DNA from: Roseobacter insulae
GTDB lineage: Bacteria; Pseudomonadota; Alphaproteobacteria; Rhodobacterales; Rhodobacteraceae
NCBI RefSeq assembly: GCF_019375555.1
Contig: NZ_JAHXDN010000001.1
Span: forward strand, 845,501-909,500
Length of the DNA stretch: 64,000 nt
Direction of reading: 5' to 3'
Shown here: in pieces, positions 60,989 to 64,000 of the stretch
Layout: every line of letters begins with the position of its first letter
Numbering within the stretch: position 1 is the first letter of the stretch
Translations under genes and position numbers: made by a program
The notes under the pieces: model-generated
What the model saw: the letters and a program-made list of their open reading frames with translations, nothing else
Told to the model about the DNA's origin: nothing
The model's database searches: none

Positions 60989-61876
60989 ATGCCATCGCCG
61001 ACAACAGAGAGCCTGCCGAACCATGAAGCCGTGGATACGCTGCCAGCACCGGGTGCGGCGTCTTTCATGCTTGATAGCCAACTGGCGGCATTGGCCTCTG
61101 TTCGCGATGCGATATCAGATATCGTGAGAGCGGCGGAGGTCATGGCCGACGCGATCCGCTCCGGCAACAGATTGATTTATGCAGCGGCCGGCAGCTCCGG
61201 TTTGATGGCCTTGGCGGATGCTTGCGAAATTCCCGGAACCTTTGGCGTGCCGTCCCGGGCCATCCGCATTCACATGGCCGGAGGTATCCCGTCTGATGGT
61301 CACATGCCGGGCGCCACGGAAGACGATGAGGACAGCGCGCTGCGCGTTGCAGGTGATGTTCAGACGGGCGATGCCGTCATTCTGCTGAGTGCAAGCGGGA
61401 CGACGCCTTACGCACTGGCCGTCGCACGGTCAGCGCGCGCAAAAGGTGGCACCGTGATCGGGATCGCAAACAACCCCGGATCAAAGCTGCTGGACATGGC
61501 GGACATCTCAATTTGCCTTGCCACGCCGGCGGAGGTGATCGCGGGATCAACCCGGCTTGGGGCCGGAACTGCGCAAAAAGCGGCGCTTAACATGGTGTCA
61601 TCACTGATGGGGATCATGCTGGGTCACGTTCACGACGGCCAGATGGTCAATGTCGTGGCGGACAATGCGAAACTGGTTAAGCGTGCGGCAGGGATGGTTG
61701 CGCGCATTTCAAACGTCAGCGGCGCCGATGCGGAGGGTGCGTTGCACCACACCCGAGGCGATATCAAGGCGGCCATACTGGTCGCCAGGGGCTGCACGCC
61801 GGAGGCAGCCAAGGAGCTTTTGAAAACTCATGACGGGCAGTTGAAACGCTGCCTGCAGAGCCTGACAACCACGTAA
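60989..61876 (+). CDS. murQ: N-acetylmuramic acid 6-phosphate etherase MurQ
   Basis: A 295-aa SIS-domain protein: AAAGSSGLMALADACEIPGTF near residues 65-84 with the catalytic Glu80, LLSASGTTPYALAVARSARAKG in the SIS core, and GAGTAQKAALNMVSSLMG and the C-terminal ALHHTRGDIKAAIL segment. It cleaves the lactyl ether of MurNAc-6-P to give GlcNAc-6-P and lactate, feeding NagA. The ATG at 60989 has GAGGGGAG upstream. An ABC transporter follows in the same direction. Confidence 0.95.
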   Translation: MPSPTTESLPNHEAVDTLPAPGAASFMLDSQLAALASVRDAISDIVRAAEVMADAIRSGNRLIYAAAGSSGLMALADACEIPGTFGVPSRAIRIHMAGGIPSDGHMPGATEDDEDSALRVAGDVQTGDAVILLSASGTTPYALAVARSARAKGGTVIGIANNPGSKLLDMADISICLATPAEVIAGSTRLGAGTAQKAALNMVSSLMGIMLGHVHDGQMVNVVADNAKLVKRAAGMVARISNVSGADAEGALHHTRGDIKAAILVARGCTPEAAKELLKTHDGQLKRCLQSLTTT

Positions 61877-61905
61877 AACCAAATAATCAAGAAAGGGAGA
61901 ATATC

Positions 61906-63159
61906 ATGAATAATTCCAAGCTGATCGGCGCCATGCTGGCGACAACGATGCTCGCAAGCACCGCGGCGGCACAGGATGTAACGCTGACGATTGAAAGTTG
62001 GCGAAATGATGACCTGACAATCTGGCAGGACAAGATCATTCCGGCTTTCGAAGCTGAACACCCCGGCATCAAGCTGAATTTCACACCGTCGGCACCCGCC
62101 GAATACAATGCTGTTCTGAACTCCAAACTCGACGCGGGATCTGCTGGTGACATCATCACCTGCCGCCCGTTTGACGCATCGCTGGCGCTTTTCGAGGCCG
62201 GTCATCTGGCGGATATCACCGACCTTGAAGGCATGGCCAACTTTTCGGCCGTGGCGAAATCGGGTTGGAGCACGGATGACGCATCGGTTCAGTACTGTGT
62301 GCCGATGGCCTCGGTGATCCACGGTTTCATCTACAACAAAGATGCCTTTGAGGAACTGGGGATCGAGGAGCCGAAGACCGAAGCCGAGTTTTTCGCGGCG
62401 CTGGACAAGATCAAGGAAGACGGCAGCTATATTCCGATGGCCATGGGCACCAATGACCAGTGGGAAGCCGCGACGATGGGGTATAACAACATCGGCCCGA
62501 ATTATTGGAAGGGTGAAGAAGGCCGGCTGGCGTTGCTGGCCGGAGATCAGAAGCTGACCGACGAGGCGTGGGTTGCGCCCTATCGTCAACTGGCGAAATG
62601 GGGCGCATATCTTGGTGACGGATATGAGGCGCAGACCTATCCTGACAGTCAGAACATCTTTACCCTTGGGCGGGCTGCCATTTATCCGACCGGGTCGTGG
62701 GAGATTTCGGGTTTCAACGGTCTGGCGGACTTTGAGATGGGCGCGTTCTATCCGCCCGTGCAGAACGCTGGTGACACCTGCTACATCTCCGATCACACGG
62801 ACATCGGGATCGGGATGAACGCCAACACACCAAATCCTGACGCCGCAAAGACCTTCCTCAACTGGGTCGGGTCGTCAGAGTTCGCGACGATCTTTGCAAA
62901 TGCCCTGCCGGGGTTCTTTCCCCTGTCTTCTGCGCCGGTCGAACTGGAAGACCCGCTGGCGCAGGAATTCATCTCCTGGCGCGGCGAATGTGAAAGCACT
63001 ATCCGGTCAACCTACCAGGTCCTGTCGCGCGGCACGCCCAACCTCGAAAACGATACGTGGAACGCTTCGGTGGCCGTGATCAAGGGTGAAGAGACCCCCG
63101 AAGATGCTGGCAAACGCCTGCAAGAAGGTCTTTCCAGTTGGTACGAGCCGCAGCAGTAA
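61906..63159 (+). CDS. ABC transporter sugar-binding protein (family 1)
   Basis: A 417-aa exported protein: signal peptide cleaved near residue 23 (AAAQ), then a type 1 sugar-binding fold (VTLTIESWRNDDLTIWQDK and IIPAFEAEHPGIKLNF; later FTLGRAAIYPTGSWEISGF). Lying 29 bases after murQ and 190 bases before the permease, it probably binds GlcNAc, MurNAc or a muropeptide-derived sugar. Specificity is inferred from context. Confidence 0.93.
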   Translation: MNNSKLIGAMLATTMLASTAAAQDVTLTIESWRNDDLTIWQDKIIPAFEAEHPGIKLNFTPSAPAEYNAVLNSKLDAGSAGDIITCRPFDASLALFEAGHLADITDLEGMANFSAVAKSGWSTDDASVQYCVPMASVIHGFIYNKDAFEELGIEEPKTEAEFFAALDKIKEDGSYIPMAMGTNDQWEAATMGYNNIGPNYWKGEEGRLALLAGDQKLTDEAWVAPYRQLAKWGAYLGDGYEAQTYPDSQNIFTLGRAAIYPTGSWEISGFNGLADFEMGAFYPPVQNAGDTCYISDHTDIGIGMNANTPNPDAAKTFLNWVGSSEFATIFANALPGFFPLSSAPVELEDPLAQEFISWRGECESTIRSTYQVLSRGTPNLENDTWNASVAVIKGEETPEDAGKRLQEGLSSWYEPQQ

Positions 63160-63182
63160 GCGTTGCTGAGATAACACTGTCC

Positions 63183-63215
63183 GCCCCGGAGGCTCACCTC
63201 CCTTGCTTCCGGGGC
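63183..63215 (+). terminator. Hairpin after the sugar-binding protein gene
   Basis: GCCCCGGA pairs with TCCGGGGC, an 8-bp stem with a 17-base loop, 24 bases after the stop. In binding-protein operons such hairpins raise the receptor to permease ratio. Confidence 0.55.
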
Positions 63216-63349
63216 AGTCAACAGGTTCCCCCTCCAGACGTCTGATCCGGCAGCGGGTGCAAACTCCCGACCACCAGATCTCACGAAGCCGCACTTTCAC
63301 AGGTTTCACCGGCCCCCTTCCACACAGCGCAAAACGGCAGGAAGATCCC

Positions 63350-64000
63350 ATGTCCGATCCTCATTCCAAACCGAAAATCAGATGGCATATCATTGTCTTC
63401 TTGGCGCCAGCGGTGCTCGTCTACACGGCGGTGATGATCTATCCATTGTTCAACACACTGCGGCTCTCGCTGTTTTCTGAGGTTGAACAGACCCGTGTTT
63501 TCGTTGGCTTGCAGAACTTTCGCACGCTCTTTGGCGATGCCGTTTGGTCCGCTCAATTCTGGAACGCCCTGGCCAATAACTTCTGGTTTTTTCTGATCCA
63601 TATGCTGGTGCAAAACCCGATCGGCATTGCTCTGGCAGCAATCCTCAGCCATCCCAAGCTGCGCTTTGCCAGCTTCTACCGCTCGGCTATTTTCATCCCG
63701 ACGATCCTCAGTTTCGTGATCGTGGGATTTGCATGGAAGCTCATCCTGTCGCCCATCTGGGGCATTGCTCCCGGCATGCTGGACGCGGTGGGGCTTAAAT
63801 CGCTCTATGCTCCGTGGCTGGGCAAGGAAGCCTACGCCCTGACCACGCTCTCGCTGGTTTCCGTGTGGCAGTTTGTCGGTATCCCGATGATGCTGATCTA
63901 TGCTGCTCTCCTGTCCATCCCCGATGAAATACTGGAAGCGGCTGAGGTCGAGGGTATCACCGGTTTTTCCGCTTTCTGGAAGATCAAGCTGCCGCTTATT
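63350..64000 (+). CDS. ABC sugar transporter permease (3' part outside window)
   Basis: The first 217 codons of a permease of the MalF/UgpA type. The frame is open to the last base. It starts with a cytoplasmic tail and helix (WHIIVFLAPAVLVYTAVMIYP), contains several further helices, and reaches the EAA loop EILEAAEVEGITGFSAFWKIK at the very end. The ATG at 63350 has GGAAG upstream. It is the first membrane subunit of the amino-sugar importer. Confidence 0.92.
   Translation, partial: MSDPHSKPKIRWHIIVFLAPAVLVYTAVMIYPLFNTLRLSLFSEVEQTRVFVGLQNFRTLFGDAVWSAQFWNALANNFWFFLIHMLVQNPIGIALAAILSHPKLRFASFYRSAIFIPTILSFVIVGFAWKLILSPIWGIAPGMLDAVGLKSLYAPWLGKEAYALTTLSLVSVWQFVGIPMMLIYAALLSIPDEILEAAEVEGITGFSAFWKIKLPLI

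Noticed and set aside
61828-62796. A 322-codon minus-strand frame opposite the sugar-binding protein
   Set aside because: Shadow of a clear signal-peptide-bearing binding protein.
1-64000. tRNA, rRNA, riboswitch or replication-origin features
   Set aside because: No cloverleaf, rRNA or known riboswitch core was recognised by eye; a covariance-model scan (tRNAscan-SE, Infernal) would settle this.

Overview
The window looks like part of the chromosome of a marine alphaproteobacterium of the Roseobacter group (Rhodobacteraceae). The grounds are the moderately high G+C, a flagellar super-cluster with FlaF and FlbT beside a short flagellin, CtrA-like boxes (TTAA-N7-TTAA type) in front of flagellar operons, and the abundance of ABC, TRAP/TAXI and hydantoinase-type catabolic genes. 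No rRNA, tRNA or CRISPR array was seen.

Layout. (1) 1-1793: the end of a putrescine/spermidine-type ABC permease gene, overlapped by an FAD amine oxidase gene (polyamine use). (2) 1806-35269: a nearly continuous flagellar cluster. It holds flgD-fliK (minus), flgJ-like/flgN-like/flagellin/flaF/flbT (plus), fliI (minus), flgB-flgC-fliE-fliQ-flgF-flgG-flgA-flgH-fliL (plus), flhA-fliR-flhB-fliJ-like behind a lytic transglycosylase, a large unknown exported protein, motA, a motE-like gene, a small membrane protein and a second fliL (minus), then fliF-fliH-fliN-fliP (plus) and motB, flgE-flgK-flgL-flgI (minus). It supplies the export apparatus, rod, hook, rings, filament and stator. fliG and fliM are not in the window. 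(3) 27194-29420, inside the cluster between the convergent fliP and flgI: accessory debris comprising the C-terminal remnant of a GHKL/Hsp90-like ATPase gene, an overlapping truncated HNH nuclease gene, and a decayed IS5-family element that ends exactly at the flgI stop codon.

(4) 35412-40509: an MFS carrier, the tRNA hydroxylase TrhO, nicotinamidase and nicotinate phosphoribosyltransferase (NAD salvage), and a class IV aminotransferase. (5) 40532-47112 (minus): D-2-hydroxyacid dehydrogenase, an Asp/Glu-racemase-superfamily enzyme, a HisC-like aminotransferase and HyuB/HyuA ATP-dependent hydantoinase/oxoprolinase subunits, with tight overlaps that mark one catabolic operon. (6) 48234-54625: a LysR regulator divergent from a TAXI-TRAP transporter, a DadA-like D-amino-acid dehydrogenase and a second Asp/Glu-racemase-like enzyme. 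Blocks 5 and 6 together suggest uptake and breakdown of a non-standard amino acid or cyclic amide; the substrate is unknown. (7) 54720-56759: a large exported protein of unknown function with four internal repeats.

(8) 56968-64000: an amino-sugar (GlcNAc/MurNAc, cell-wall sugar) locus. A minus-strand operon (BadF-type kinase, GntR regulator, SIS-domain deaminase/isomerase, NagA) faces a plus-strand operon (MurQ etherase, sugar-binding protein, ABC permease cut by the window end). The shared promoter region carries two nearly identical, oppositely oriented 22-bp operator-like elements, probably bound by the GntR regulator.
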